Shown here piece after piece: positions 1-8,611 of a DNA stretch of 64,000 nt. Under the pieces are notes generated by a model, which ran no database searches, had not been told where the DNA came from, and worked only from the letters and a program-made list of their open reading frames with translations. This DNA is from JAIUNP01 sp020161975 (GTDB lineage: Bacteria; Pseudomonadota; Alphaproteobacteria; Rhizobiales; Beijerinckiaceae): contig DAIOGK010000020.1 of the NCBI GenBank assembly GCA_036745275.1, positions 10,993 to 74,992 on the forward strand, given 5' to 3'. Made by a program: the position numbers and the translations under genes. Numbering within the stretch: the first letter of the stretch is position 1; each line of letters begins with the position of its first letter.

Positions 1-36
1 ACAGACCATCGGGCACCTCTCGCTCCAGATTCCTGC

Positions 37-798
37 TCAATGGAACGTCCTGCCACCGTCTACGGCGAGCAGCGTGCCGGTGACATAGGACGACTCCGAA
101 CTCGTCAGCCAGAGGATCGCAGCGGCGATTTCCTCCGGCGCGGCGATCCGCTTCAGAACATAGCGCGCGCGGACGGCCTCGTAGGCTGCGGCGGGATCGG
201 GCGCAGCATCTATGCCGGCGCGCAGCAGCCCGGTTTCGACTGCGCCGGGACAGACAGTATTGACCCGGATGCCGAAGGCCGCCGCTTCGATCGCGAGCGC
301 CTTGCCCGCCATCTGAAGCCCGGCCTTTGAGGCGCAATAGGCCATTCTGTTGCCGAGCGGCGCCAGCCCGGCGGCGGAGGAAACATTGACGATCGTGCTC
401 CCGCCGGCCGCCTTGAGATGGGGATAGGCCGCCTGCATCATCAACATTGGCCCGGTCAGATTGACCGCCAAGATGCGGTTCCAATCGGCAAACGCCATTG
501 CCTCGATATCCGCGACAAGATCAATCCCGGCGGCGTTGACAAGGCCATCGATCCCGCCGAGCGCACGGGATGCATCGTTGACCGCCTGCGCAACACCATC
601 CGCATCGGTCACATCGGCCTGAAAAACCGTCAGCGTCCTGCCCGGGACCGCTGCCTTGAGACGTCCGAGCGCCGCAGCGTCCCGGTCGAGGGCGGCGACA
701 GCCGCGCCTTCGGTCAGGAATCGATGCGCGGTCGCAAGGCCGATGCCGGCCGCAGCGCCGGTGATCAGGATGCGGCGTCCTCTGAGAGCAGCGCTCAT
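37..798 (-). CDS. SDR family NAD(P)-dependent oxidoreductase
   Basis: A 253-residue classical short-chain dehydrogenase/reductase. The N-terminal nucleotide-binding motif TGAAAGIG and the active-site pair Ser (NVSSAAG) and YCASK are visible, and the C-terminal VDGG found in most classical SDRs is present. The family usually interconverts an alcohol and a ketone using NAD(P)H in the cytoplasm; the substrate cannot be read from sequence. It is the last gene of a minus-strand operon, and its start overlaps the stop of the deacetylase-like gene by 4 bp, so the two are probably translationally coupled. The company of a PotDABC-type importer suggests it acts on the imported compound or a breakdown product (inference). 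Confidence 0.9.
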   Translation of the reverse strand: MSAALRGRRILITGAAAGIGLATAHRFLTEGAAVAALDRDAAALGRLKAAVPGRTLTVFQADVTDADGVAQAVNDASRALGGIDGLVNAAGIDLVADIEAMAFADWNRILAVNLTGPMLMMQAAYPHLKAAGGSTIVNVSSAAGLAPLGNRMAYCASKAGLQMAGKALAIEAAAFGIRVNTVCPGAVETGLLRAGIDAAPDPAAAYEAVRARYVLKRIAAPEEIAAAILWLTSSESSYVTGTLLAVDGGRTFH

Positions 799-1652
799 CG
801 TCCGGTGACCCTGCTTGCGTTCCGGGCCCTTTCGAGACCCGGGCGCATGTCGTCGACGATTTCGTCGCAGCGACCGATCCAGACACGGGGATGATTCAGC
901 GCGTGCTCGATCAGCCCTTCCAGCGCCTTGATCCGTGAGGGCTGGCCGATCATTTCGGGATGCATGCCGACCATCATCAGCCGGTTCTTGCCCGCATTGT
1001 GCTCGGCGTAGAGCACGTCAAACTCGCCCTTCCATGCCTCCAGCAGCGCGGAGGGGGCCTGCATCGTGCGTCCCGGAAGCACGATCGAATACTGGAAGAA
1101 CGGTGCGTCATCGAGCACCCAGCGGAATGGCAGTTCGACGATCCTGGTCTGCTTTCCGTCCACATCATGCAGATAGGGCGAATCGTCGTCGAAGAAGTTG
1201 GAGGAATAGTCGAAGCCGTATTCGACCAGCATCGGCATGGTGATGGGGCTGATCTCCGCCGCCGGTGACCGCCACCCGCGCGGCGCACTGCCGCTGACGC
1301 GCTTGATCGACTGGAACGCGCGCTCCATTTCCTCCCGTTCCTCATCGGGGGAGAGGTTGAGAATCCAGGTGTGGCTGTAGCTGTGATGCGCCAGCTCATG
1401 CCCGCGCCGCAGGATCTCCTCGATGAGCGCCTCGCGCTGGTCGATGATCAGGCCCGGCACGAAGAAGGTCGCCTTGATGTCGTAACGATCGAGCAGATCG
1501 AGCACCCGACCTGTTCCGACCTTCCAGCCATAGGCGCCCTGCGACATAAGGATGGGGCGATTGGCATAGGCCGCATCGCGTCCGGTCCACATCGTCTCGG
1601 CATCGAGATCGAAAGTCAGGAAAAGTGGAAACCCTCTGCTGGTCAGCGACAT
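795..1652 (-). CDS. polysaccharide deacetylase family protein
   Basis: 285 residues with the NodB/polysaccharide-deacetylase fold. The N-terminal TFDLDAE carries the paired acidic residues and HHSYSH carries the H-x3-H metal-binding pair. Members hydrolyse N-acetyl groups on sugars, or, in the PuuE/imidase branch, cyclic amide bonds of small molecules. There is no signal peptide, so a cytoplasmic small-molecule amidohydrolase fits better than a cell-wall deacetylase. It lies between the ABC permease genes and the SDR in one operon, which supports a catabolic role on the imported substrate. Substrate unknown. Confidence 0.85.
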   Translation of the reverse strand: MSLTSRGFPLFLTFDLDAETMWTGRDAAYANRPILMSQGAYGWKVGTGRVLDLLDRYDIKATFFVPGLIIDQREALIEEILRRGHELAHHSYSHTWILNLSPDEEREEMERAFQSIKRVSGSAPRGWRSPAAEISPITMPMLVEYGFDYSSNFFDDDSPYLHDVDGKQTRIVELPFRWVLDDAPFFQYSIVLPGRTMQAPSALLEAWKGEFDVLYAEHNAGKNRLMMVGMHPEMIGQPSRIKALEGLIEHALNHPRVWIGRCDEIVDDMRPGLERARNASRVTGR

Positions 1653-1667
1653 GGCGACACGCCTCTC

Positions 1668-2462
1668 TCAGACAAAACGATGGAAGCCGGCGCGGCGCTC
1701 GGCCAGCACAAGGATGATGCCGGTCGCCACGATCAGAAGGGTCGAAACCGCTGCGACGCTGGGGTCAATCCCCATCTCAACGGAGGAGAAGATCATCACC
1801 GGCAGGGTTGTCTGGTTGGCGCCAACAAGGAAGATCGTCACCGGCACGTTGTCGAGCGAGGTGATGAACGCGAACAGAGCGCCGGCCACGAGGCCTGGCT
1901 TGATGAGCGGCAGCGTCACCAGCCGGAAGGCCTCGAAGCCGCTGGCGCCGAGCACGCGCGCAGCCTCTTCCAGTGCGATGTCCACGCCGGCAAGACCAGT
2001 GAGCGCGGCGCGGACGGTGTAAGGCACGGTGATGACGACATGCGCCATCATCAATCCGAACAGGCTGCCCCTCAGGCCGGTGAGGCTGTAGAATTGCAGC
2101 ATCGCGACGCCGATTACGACCGAGGGCAGCACCAGCGGCGCCATCAGGAAGGCCGTGATCGCCTCGGCTCCGGGCACCGTCTTGCGGTGAATCGCATAGG
2201 CCGCCGCCGTGCCGAGCAGCAGCGACAGGATCGTCGAGCCGAAGGCGAGGATCAGGCTCATGCGGATGGCCGAGAGATAGCCCGGATCGCTCAGTACCTT
2301 GCCGAACCATTGCAGCGTCCAGCCCTGCGGCGGAATGGTCAGATACGACGTCGTGCTGAACGCCGCCAGCATCACCACAAGAACGGGCACCTGAAGGAAG
2401 ATCACGACAAGCCAGGCGACGATGGTCGTGGTGCGGCCGGGATGGGTTTCCGTTTCGCTCAT
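1668..2462 (-). CDS. ABC transporter permease (PotC-like)
   Basis: 264-residue inner-membrane permease of the binding-protein-dependent type-I family. Several hydrophobic segments are visible, with the EAA loop near EEAARVLGASGFEAF, the contact point for the ATPase. It forms a heterodimer with the permease encoded just upstream (7 bp gap). The order binding protein, ATPase, PotB-like, PotC-like matches polyamine, opine, 2-aminoethylphosphonate and iron-type systems; which of these cannot be settled here. Confidence 0.9.
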   Translation of the reverse strand: MSETETHPGRTTTIVAWLVVIFLQVPVLVVMLAAFSTTSYLTIPPQGWTLQWFGKVLSDPGYLSAIRMSLILAFGSTILSLLLGTAAAYAIHRKTVPGAEAITAFLMAPLVLPSVVIGVAMLQFYSLTGLRGSLFGLMMAHVVITVPYTVRAALTGLAGVDIALEEAARVLGASGFEAFRLVTLPLIKPGLVAGALFAFITSLDNVPVTIFLVGANQTTLPVMIFSSVEMGIDPSVAAVSTLLIVATGIILVLAERRAGFHRFV

Positions 2463-2469
2463 GCCGCCC

Positions 2470-3321
2470 TCACGCCATGCCCGCCCAGCGCCGGGTGATG
2501 CGGCTCGACAGCCAGATCACGCCAATCGCCATGGCCGAGAGGGTAAACGACAGCGCCGAGCCGCTCGACCAGTCGAGCAATTGCATGAACTCGTCATAGA
2601 TCAGCGTCGCCATCACCTTGTAGGTCGGCCCGCCAAGCATCCGCGGCGTCACTAGCGCGCTGATCGTCAGCACGAAGACGAGGATCGAGCCGGCGAGGAT
2701 GCCCGGCGCGGACAGCGGCAGCGTGACGGCGGTGAATACATGCAGCCGGCTTGAGCCGAGCGTTGCGGCGGCGGCTTCCACATCGCGCGGAACGTTGCGG
2801 ATCGCTCCGACCAGCATCAGCACCATGAAGGGCAGATAGATGTGCGTCAGCCCGATCATCAGGCCGGTCAGGTTGAACATCAGCTTGAGCGGGGTGGAGA
2901 TTATGCCGAGATCCACCAGAAGGTTGTTGACGAGCCCGCGATTGGCGAGCAGCGCGATCCAGCCGAAGGAGCGCACAACAAGGTTCAAAAGCATCGGAAA
3001 GACGACGAGCAGGATCAGTGGCACCTGCCAGCGCACCGGGCCGCGCGCGATCAGATAGGCCAGCGGATAGCCCATCACCAGACAGGCGAGCGTGACGAAC
3101 AGGCCGAGGCCGAGGGTCCGCCAGATCACCTCGCGGTAGTAGTCATCGGTGATGATGCGCAGGTAGTTCTCGACGGTCCAGACGTTCGGGACGAAGCCTG
3201 TACCGGGCGAATATTCGCGCAGGCTTGTTGGCAGCAGCATCAGGGCCGGCACCAGGAAGAATCCGGCCAGAACCAGCCCGAGAGGCGCGATCAGCAGGAG
3301 GCCTTGCCGCCGCGAGATCAT
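2470..3321 (-). CDS. ABC transporter permease (PotB-like)
   Basis: 283-residue inner-membrane permease with about six hydrophobic segments and a typical EAA-loop region (DVEAAAATLGSSRLHVF). Partner of the permease downstream and of the ATPase upstream, whose stop overlaps this start by 4 bp. The overlapping starts and stops indicate one transcript for the importer. Family membership is clear; the substrate is not. Confidence 0.9.
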   Translation of the reverse strand: MISRRQGLLLIAPLGLVLAGFFLVPALMLLPTSLREYSPGTGFVPNVWTVENYLRIITDDYYREVIWRTLGLGLFVTLACLVMGYPLAYLIARGPVRWQVPLILLVVFPMLLNLVVRSFGWIALLANRGLVNNLLVDLGIISTPLKLMFNLTGLMIGLTHIYLPFMVLMLVGAIRNVPRDVEAAAATLGSSRLHVFTAVTLPLSAPGILAGSILVFVLTISALVTPRMLGGPTYKVMATLIYDEFMQLLDWSSGSALSFTLSAMAIGVIWLSSRITRRWAGMA

Positions 3322-4406
3322 GGCGTGCCTGCCTCGTCGCGCAGTGTCGCGAATACCTGATCCGGCGCAATGGCAAGACGAACGGCGGCGCCGGGGGCAA
3401 GCGCCGCATCCGGTCCGTTCGATGCAGCTTCCGCCACAAACTCGACGCCGCCGGCGAGCCGCACGACATATTGCACCCGCGCACCGCTGAACGAGCGCAG
3501 CACGATCTCGCCCGGCAAGCCGAACGAATCCGGTCCATTCGGTCCGAGCAGCCGGATCGCCTCCTGCCGGACGATGATATCGACCGGTGTGCCCGCCGGG
3601 TGTTCGAGCCGGGAAGCGCTGAGGTGGATCGTTTCACCGAGGGTTAAGCTACCGCCAGCGCCATCGCGCGATGCGATGATGCCATGCAGCCGGTTCGGCT
3701 TGCCGATGAAACCCGCGACAAAGCCGGTTGCCGGCCGGTGATAGATATCTTCCGGCGTCGCCAGCTGCTGCATCACGCCCTTCGCCATCACGCCCACGCG
3801 ATCAGACATCGACAGCGCCTCGCCCTGATCATGCGTGACGAACAGGGTGGTGATGCCGAGATTGCGCTGGAGGCGCTTGAGCTCGATCTGCATCTCGTCG
3901 CGCAGCTGCGCGTCGAGGTTCGAGAGCGGTTCGTCGAACAGCAGAACACGGGGGTGGGGCGCAAGAGCGCGGGCAATGGCGACACGCTGCTGCTGCCCGC
4001 CCGAGAGCTGGCGCGGAGAGCGCTGGCCGTAAGTGTCGAGGCGGACGAGCGCCAGCGCCTCCTTCACCCGGCGGTCGAGTTCAGCGCCGGTGACCCCTCG
4101 GCGGCGCAAGCCGAACGCGACGTTCTCATACACGGTGAGGTGCGGGAACAGCGCATATGATTGGAAGACCAGCCCGAGGCCGCGCCTGTTCGGCGGCAGG
4201 CTGGTCACATCCTCCGTTCCGATCAGGATCCGCCCACGGGTCGGTGCGACAAGACCGGCCACCATGCGTAGGATCGTCGTCTTGCCACAGCCGGACGGGC
4301 CGAGCAGCGACACGAACTCGCCCTCCCGGATCGAGAGCGAGACATCGCGCACAACCTCGATATCGCCGTAGGACTTGCCAAGACCCTCGAATGTCAGCGC
4401 ACTCAT
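3318..4406 (-). CDS. ABC transporter ATP-binding protein (PotA-like)
   Basis: 362 residues. The N-terminal nucleotide-binding domain has Walker A (GPSGCGKTT), Q-loop, signature LSGGQQQR, Walker B (VLLFDEPLSNLD) and a switch His (FVTHDQ). The C-terminal third is the TOBE domain typical of PotA/FbpC/MalK-like ATPases. It energises import through the two permeases encoded downstream. The start at 4406 is the first ATG before the conserved N-terminus, and 30 bp separate it from the binding-protein gene. Confidence 0.93.
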   Translation of the reverse strand: MSALTFEGLGKSYGDIEVVRDVSLSIREGEFVSLLGPSGCGKTTILRMVAGLVAPTRGRILIGTEDVTSLPPNRRGLGLVFQSYALFPHLTVYENVAFGLRRRGVTGAELDRRVKEALALVRLDTYGQRSPRQLSGGQQQRVAIARALAPHPRVLLFDEPLSNLDAQLRDEMQIELKRLQRNLGITTLFVTHDQGEALSMSDRVGVMAKGVMQQLATPEDIYHRPATGFVAGFIGKPNRLHGIIASRDGAGGSLTLGETIHLSASRLEHPAGTPVDIIVRQEAIRLLGPNGPDSFGLPGEIVLRSFSGARVQYVVRLAGGVEFVAEAASNGPDAALAPGAAVRLAIAPDQVFATLRDEAGTP

Positions 4407-4436
4407 GTCCTGGCCTTCCGTCCAGCGGTCGCGGGA

Positions 4437-5456
4437 TTAGCGGGCGACCTCGCGCTGCCAGCGGCGGGTCCAGTTGGCGACGTTCGCGGCGATGATTGCC
4501 GGATCGATGAACCAGGCCTTGGACAGCGTAGCGCCGTTCGGGACGAGCTTGGCCACCTTTTCGGAGAGTTTCACCTTGGTGTTGACCGCGCCGATATAGG
4601 CCCGCTCGGAAAAGCAGCCCTGCCCCTCGGCGGACAGCACCTGATCAACGAACTTGTGTGCGAGTTCAGCCTGCGCCGTGCCCTTGGGGATCATGATAGC
4701 AGGGAGGATGCCGACGGCGCCTTCCTTCGGATAGGCGACGGCAAGAGACAGCCCCTTGTCGATCGCCACGCCGGCACGGTCCGGGTACCACGGCGCGATC
4801 GCGATCTCGTTGCGCTCAAACAGCGCCAGCAGCTGATCAGCCTGCGTGTAGAGGGTCTGCGATCCCTTGGCCAAAGGCTTGATCGCCTCGATCCCGGGAT
4901 CGATGTTTTCCAGCGTGCCGCCCTTGATCTTGTTCAGCGCGAGCAGGAAATGCAGGCCCGAAGTGCCGCTGATGTCGCCGATCGAATACTTGCCGGCATA
5001 GGCGGGATCGAACAGATCGAGCCAGGAGGTCGGCGGCGACTTGACCAGCTTCGGGTTGTAGACCAGCGCCGTGGCGCTCACCATGGCCACGACGTAGGCG
5101 TTATCCTTGCCCCAGGCGGTGGGGATGACATCCGCTGCCGACTTGAGCTTCTTGGGATCGATCGCCTCGTTCAGCTTCTCGCCATGGGTTTGCGAGGCCA
5201 GCGAATTGTCGATGAACACCACATCCATATCCGGCTTGCCGGCCGTGGCGCGGATGGCGGCGGCGAATTGCGAGGAATTGCCAAGCTTCAGGGACACCTT
5301 GGCGCCTGTCGCTTTCTCAAATGCCGCAACATGGCAGGCCTTCACATTATCGGCAAATGAGCCGCCGAATGATCCGACAACCAGTTCCTGCGCCATGGCA
5401 GGCGCCACGGTGATCAGTGCGGTTGCGATAGTCGTAGAGCAAAGTGAATGACGCAT
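4437..5456 (-). CDS. ABC transporter substrate-binding protein (PotD/spermidine-putrescine-like)
   Basis: Periplasmic binding protein of the PotD/PotF-like family, 339 residues from the chosen start. The ATG at 5456 is preferred over the longer reading because a GGGGAG ribosome site precedes it and a clean Sec signal peptide follows (hydrophobic stretch ending at AMAQE). The mature protein begins with the usual ELVVGSFGG edge and ends with the alpha/beta pattern of the family. First gene of the operon; its promoter faces the MarR gene. Ligand could be a polyamine, an opine-like amine or another small cation. Confidence 0.88.
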   Translation of the reverse strand: MRHSLCSTTIATALITVAPAMAQELVVGSFGGSFADNVKACHVAAFEKATGAKVSLKLGNSSQFAAAIRATAGKPDMDVVFIDNSLASQTHGEKLNEAIDPKKLKSAADVIPTAWGKDNAYVVAMVSATALVYNPKLVKSPPTSWLDLFDPAYAGKYSIGDISGTSGLHFLLALNKIKGGTLENIDPGIEAIKPLAKGSQTLYTQADQLLALFERNEIAIAPWYPDRAGVAIDKGLSLAVAYPKEGAVGILPAIMIPKGTAQAELAHKFVDQVLSAEGQGCFSERAYIGAVNTKVKLSEKVAKLVPNGATLSKAWFIDPAIIAANVANWTRRWQREVAR

Positions 5457-5558
5457 CAGTTCAACTCCCCAATGTTTTACGACGCTCGCAGCCCTCTGGC
5501 CCGATGGCGCTCGGATGGCTTCTTGCCGCCAATGACGAGACCATTGCATGACTTGAGA

Positions 5559-5576
5559 TATCTTTCAAGAAAGATA
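5559..5576. promoter_or_regulatory. palindromic operator between MarR gene and ABC operon
   Basis: An 18-bp inverted repeat (half-site TATCTTTC, 2-bp centre AA) in the 204-bp divergent region. Its size and symmetry suit a MarR dimer, and it is about 100 bp from the binding-protein start and 85 bp from the MarR start. Function as the MarR operator is inference from position. Confidence 0.6.
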
Positions 5577-5660
5577 AATTGACCTGCCTTTGCCGCGCCG
5601 GAGTATGGCCTTGAAACAGGCCCTGAGCTTCGCGCATAAGACCCGTCGAGAGAGGATTTG

Positions 5661-6188
5661 ATGACCGTCAGCACGCCGAGCAAGATGAAAAAGCCTGCCG
5701 CCGGTTTGGCGAACGACCGTGTCGGCAAGGGGATGGAGCGCTGGCGGCGCGAGTTTCCGGATATCGATTGCTCGGGAAAGGCTGTTGTGGGCCGCCTGCT
5801 CCACCTCAACGAGCGCCTTCTGAAGGCCATCAACCAGCGGCTGGCAGGTCACGGGCTGACGTATCCGGGCTTTGCGATCCTGGCGACGCTGCGTGTCGAG
5901 GGAGCGCCCTACAGGATGTCTCCCAAGGCGCTGCTCGACGCGCTGATCCTGACATCCGGCGGTCTCTCCAACCTGCTGCGCAACCTTGAAACGCGCGGGC
6001 TTGTCCGCCGCATGGCTGATGAGACAGACGGGCGTGGCGTCATCGTCGAGCTAACGGACAAGGGGCAGCAGGTCGTCGAGCCGGCGATGCGCGACCATGC
6101 CCGCGCCGAGCTTGAGATCGTGGCCGCCCTTTCAGCCAAGGAACTATCCTCCACCGCGGATGCCTTGCGCAAGCTGATGCCGGACTGA
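5661..6188 (+). CDS. MarR family transcriptional regulator
   Basis: 175 residues with a winged helix-turn-helix: the recognition region runs through ALLDALILTSGGLSNLLRNLE and the wing through RGLVRRMADETDGRG. MarR dimers usually repress nearby genes until a small ligand binds. The start at 5661 follows a GAGAGGA site; a TTG immediately before it is in frame but less likely. Divergent to the PotD-like operon, which it most likely controls through the palindrome between them. Confidence 0.9.
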   Translation: MTVSTPSKMKKPAAGLANDRVGKGMERWRREFPDIDCSGKAVVGRLLHLNERLLKAINQRLAGHGLTYPGFAILATLRVEGAPYRMSPKALLDALILTSGGLSNLLRNLETRGLVRRMADETDGRGVIVELTDKGQQVVEPAMRDHARAELEIVAALSAKELSSTADALRKLMPD

Positions 6189-6578
6189 CAAACTATAACC
6201 CCTGGTGAGATCTGCGCCGCACAGGGCGTTCAAAATGGATTTCTTTATTGTTTTATAATCTTCTGACCGAATGAAGCAGTCAGGCGTTTTCGCGCCGGTA
6301 TAGCGGTCGTTGTGGGAAAACTTTGGTTAATCCGGAAGCGGTCGCTCCTAGAGGTCTGCCCATCACCTGCTACAGCGCTGCCTGCAGAGCTGATATCGTG
6401 ATCATCAGCGTTCGCGGCTGGGCGGGCGCGGCTGCCAACCCTACCGCTCGATAAAAGCTATGGCCTCGACGGAAATGGCGTGAATGAGAAATTTCGAATG
6501 CCGATCTTATCCGTCCCGGTCCTGAGTTGTGGTGTGGTAGCTTGATCACGGGGCCACCACATCATTCCTTGCATGCCC
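6189..6578. other. intergenic region, no gene seen
   Basis: About 390 bp between the MarR gene and the convergent DUF6428 gene. It includes an AT-rich patch around 6236-6262 but no convincing ORF, RNA gene or strong hairpin. Transcription presumably ends here from both sides. Confidence 0.5.
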
Positions 6579-7115
6579 TTACCCACAGCAAGCCTTGGCA
6601 GATGAGGCCGGACCGCAACAGGGTTTGGACTCATTCGAGGTTTCAAGCCAGCGGTCGCGCGGCTTGCAACTCGCCGGGCGGGCGGATAGTTCTACCTGCA
6701 CCGTGTCATTGATGAGGGCGGGCGTGATGGCCCGAAAGAGCTGCATGGGACGGACGCTGTCGCTGACTTCAAAGGTCAGCTTTGCTGCCTGATCGAGAGC
6801 GACACGTTCGGAGACTTTTCGCACGATCGCGGCGAACTTGCCCGAAGGCATGTGCTGGCGATCATCGCCGTTGACATCCCAGAGCTGCACGAAAATCTCA
6901 GTCCAGGCCTCGGCGTTCGCACCGCAATCAAGAGCTGAGAACTGCCCAGCCTTCACTTCGGTCACATGATAGCCTGCTCGGATCAGGTTTCCACCGTAGA
7001 CGAACACGAGAGGCTTCTCGCGATGATTGTCCAAATAGGTCAGCAGGTCTGCGAGGGTGAGTTCTGTGGCGATCCCTGCTTGGGGTGCATTTTGGGTGTT
7101 GTTCTGTTCGAGCAT
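6579..7115 (-). CDS. DUF6428 family protein in ars locus
   Basis: 178 residues, recognised as the DUF6428 family, which recurs beside arsR in alphaproteobacteria; the molecular function is unknown. The core is soluble with no signal peptide or membrane segment. The last 20 residues carry two CC pairs (KPCCGP and KACCG), a possible thiolate site for As(III) or another soft metal (inference). Transcribed divergently from arsR with a 42-bp gap holding an inverted repeat, so ArsR probably controls it. Start chosen at the ATG with AAAGG upstream. Confidence 0.8.
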   Translation of the reverse strand: MLEQNNTQNAPQAGIATELTLADLLTYLDNHREKPLVFVYGGNLIRAGYHVTEVKAGQFSALDCGANAEAWTEIFVQLWDVNGDDRQHMPSGKFAAIVRKVSERVALDQAAKLTFEVSDSVRPMQLFRAITPALINDTVQVELSARPASCKPRDRWLETSNESKPCCGPASSAKACCG

Positions 7116-7129
7116 ATGGGCTACCTTTC

Positions 7130-7157
7130 ATTTCAATGATTCAAGGAATATTGAAAT
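7130..7157. promoter_or_regulatory. probable ArsR operator
   Basis: ATTTCAA (7130-7136) and TTGAAAT (7151-7157) form a perfect 7-bp inverted repeat, and a nested TTCAA-6-TTGAA lies at 7140-7155. It ends directly at the arsR ATG and is 15 bp from the DUF6428 start, so a bound dimer would block both genes. ArsR sites of this kind are AT-rich imperfect dyads; binding itself is inferred. Confidence 0.6.
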
Positions 7158-7508
7158 ATGGAAGAGCGTCAAGCCCTCACCGCATTCGGTGCGCTCTCGC
7201 AAGAAACACGCCTGCGGTTGCTCAAACTGCTCGTCGTGGCGGGGCGAGGCGGCGTAGCAGCCGGAACTCTGGCCGAAAGACTTGAGGTATCGCCCTCCAA
7301 TATCAGCTTTCACCTCAAGGAACTCGAACGTGCCGGCCTGATCGCCTCGCGCCGGGATTCACGCTCGATCATCTACTGTGCCTCTTTTGAAGCACTTGGT
7401 GCGCTGGTTCGCTTCCTGATGGAGGATTGTTGCGCGGGTCACCCTGAAATTTGCGGGGTGACAACCGGCGCTGATCCCTGCTGCCCGTCACCGTCTAAAG
7501 CATCCTAG
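7158..7508 (+). CDS. arsR: ArsR family arsenic-responsive repressor
   Basis: 116 residues with a winged helix-turn-helix (recognition helix around SPSNISFHLKELE). It lacks the classic ELCVC helix; instead C91, C92 and C99 form a C-terminal CC-x6-C cluster, with a further C108-C109 pair. A CC-x5-C C-terminal site is known from the Acidithiobacillus-type ArsR, so As(III)/Sb(III) sensing is likely. First gene of arsR-acr3-arsC and divergent to DUF6428; the operator abuts its start codon. Confidence 0.92.
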   Translation: MEERQALTAFGALSQETRLRLLKLLVVAGRGGVAAGTLAERLEVSPSNISFHLKELERAGLIASRRDSRSIIYCASFEALGALVRFLMEDCCAGHPEICGVTTGADPCCPSPSKAS

Positions 7509-7552
7509 GCAAGCAGCCATGACCAACCGCATCGCCTGGCGAAAGAACCTCC

Positions 7553-8611
7553 ATGTCGACATTTGAGCGTTATCTGACCTTGTGGGTAGCCCTGTGCATC
7601 GTCGTGGGCATCACACTGGGCCATTTCCTGCCGGGGCCTGTTCAGGCCATCGGCGCGATGGAAATCGCGCAGGTGAACCTTCCGGTTGCCCTGCTCGTCT
7701 GGTTGATGATCATCCCCATGCTGGTGAAGATCGACTTCTCGGCGCTTTCGGGCGTCAAAGAGCATTGGCGCGGCATCGGCGTCACGTTGTTCATCAACTG
7801 GGCTGTGAAGCCATTCTCGATGGCCCTGCTCGGATGGATTTTCATCTCATGGCTGTTCCGTCCCTATATGCCGGCAGACCAAATCAATTCCTATATCGCT
7901 GGGCTGATTCTGCTGGCGGCTGCGCCCTGCACGGCGATGGTGTTCGTCTGGTCAAACCTGTGCAAAGGCGAGCCGCACTTCACGCTCAGTCAGGTTGCCG
8001 TGAACGACGTCATCATGGTGCTGGCCTTCGCGCCACTGGTCGGGCTGCTGCTTGGGCTTTCGGCGATCACCGTGCCGTGGAACACGCTGGTTCTTTCGGT
8101 CGTGCTCTACATTGTCGTGCCGGTCATCATTGCGCAGGTCCTGCGCAAGCGGTTGCTGGCAACTGGCGGCGAGCCTGCACTTGCACGCTTCCTCGCCGTT
8201 CTCCAGCCCTTGTCACTTGTTGCGCTTCTGGCGACACTGGTGCTGCTTTTCGCATTTCAAGGTGGGCAGATTATTGCGCAGCCGCTGGTTATCGCGATGC
8301 TGGCTGTGCCCATCACCATTCAGGTCTATTTCAATTCAGGCCTTGCCTATCTGCTCAACCGCTGGACCGGCGAGGCGCATTGCGTGGCCGGTCCTTCGGC
8401 ACTGATCGGCGCGAGCAACTTCTTCGAACTCGCGGTAGCTGCGGCGATCAGCCTCTTCGGCTTCCAGTCCGGCGCGGCATTGGCAACTGTGGTCGGCGTG
8501 CTGATCGAAGTGCCGGTCATGCTCTCGGTCGTCGCCATCGTGAATAGGTCAAAGGGCTGGTACGAGGCCGGAAGCGCGGTCAGATCCCGCATGGTTGAAG
8601 GAAAGCCCTGA
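7553..8611 (+). CDS. arsB: ACR3 family arsenite efflux transporter
   Basis: 352-residue polytopic inner-membrane protein, about ten hydrophobic segments. The conserved ACR3 stretch LAAAPCTAMVFVW carries the essential cysteine, and the C-terminal half has the ALIGASNFFELAVA region. It exports As(III) produced by the reductase encoded next. Unrelated to E. coli ArsB despite the shared symbol; some annotators use acr3. Follows arsR by 44 bp and overlaps arsC by one base. Confidence 0.95.
   Translation: MSTFERYLTLWVALCIVVGITLGHFLPGPVQAIGAMEIAQVNLPVALLVWLMIIPMLVKIDFSALSGVKEHWRGIGVTLFINWAVKPFSMALLGWIFISWLFRPYMPADQINSYIAGLILLAAAPCTAMVFVWSNLCKGEPHFTLSQVAVNDVIMVLAFAPLVGLLLGLSAITVPWNTLVLSVVLYIVVPVIIAQVLRKRLLATGGEPALARFLAVLQPLSLVALLATLVLLFAFQGGQIIAQPLVIAMLAVPITIQVYFNSGLAYLLNRWTGEAHCVAGPSALIGASNFFELAVAAAISLFGFQSGAALATVVGVLIEVPVMLSVVAIVNRSKGWYEAGSAVRSRMVEGKP

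Noticed and set aside
1371..2498. 375-codon plus-strand ORF over the permease gene
   Set aside because: Very Arg/His/Gln-rich product without any domain; the permease on the minus strand is clear.
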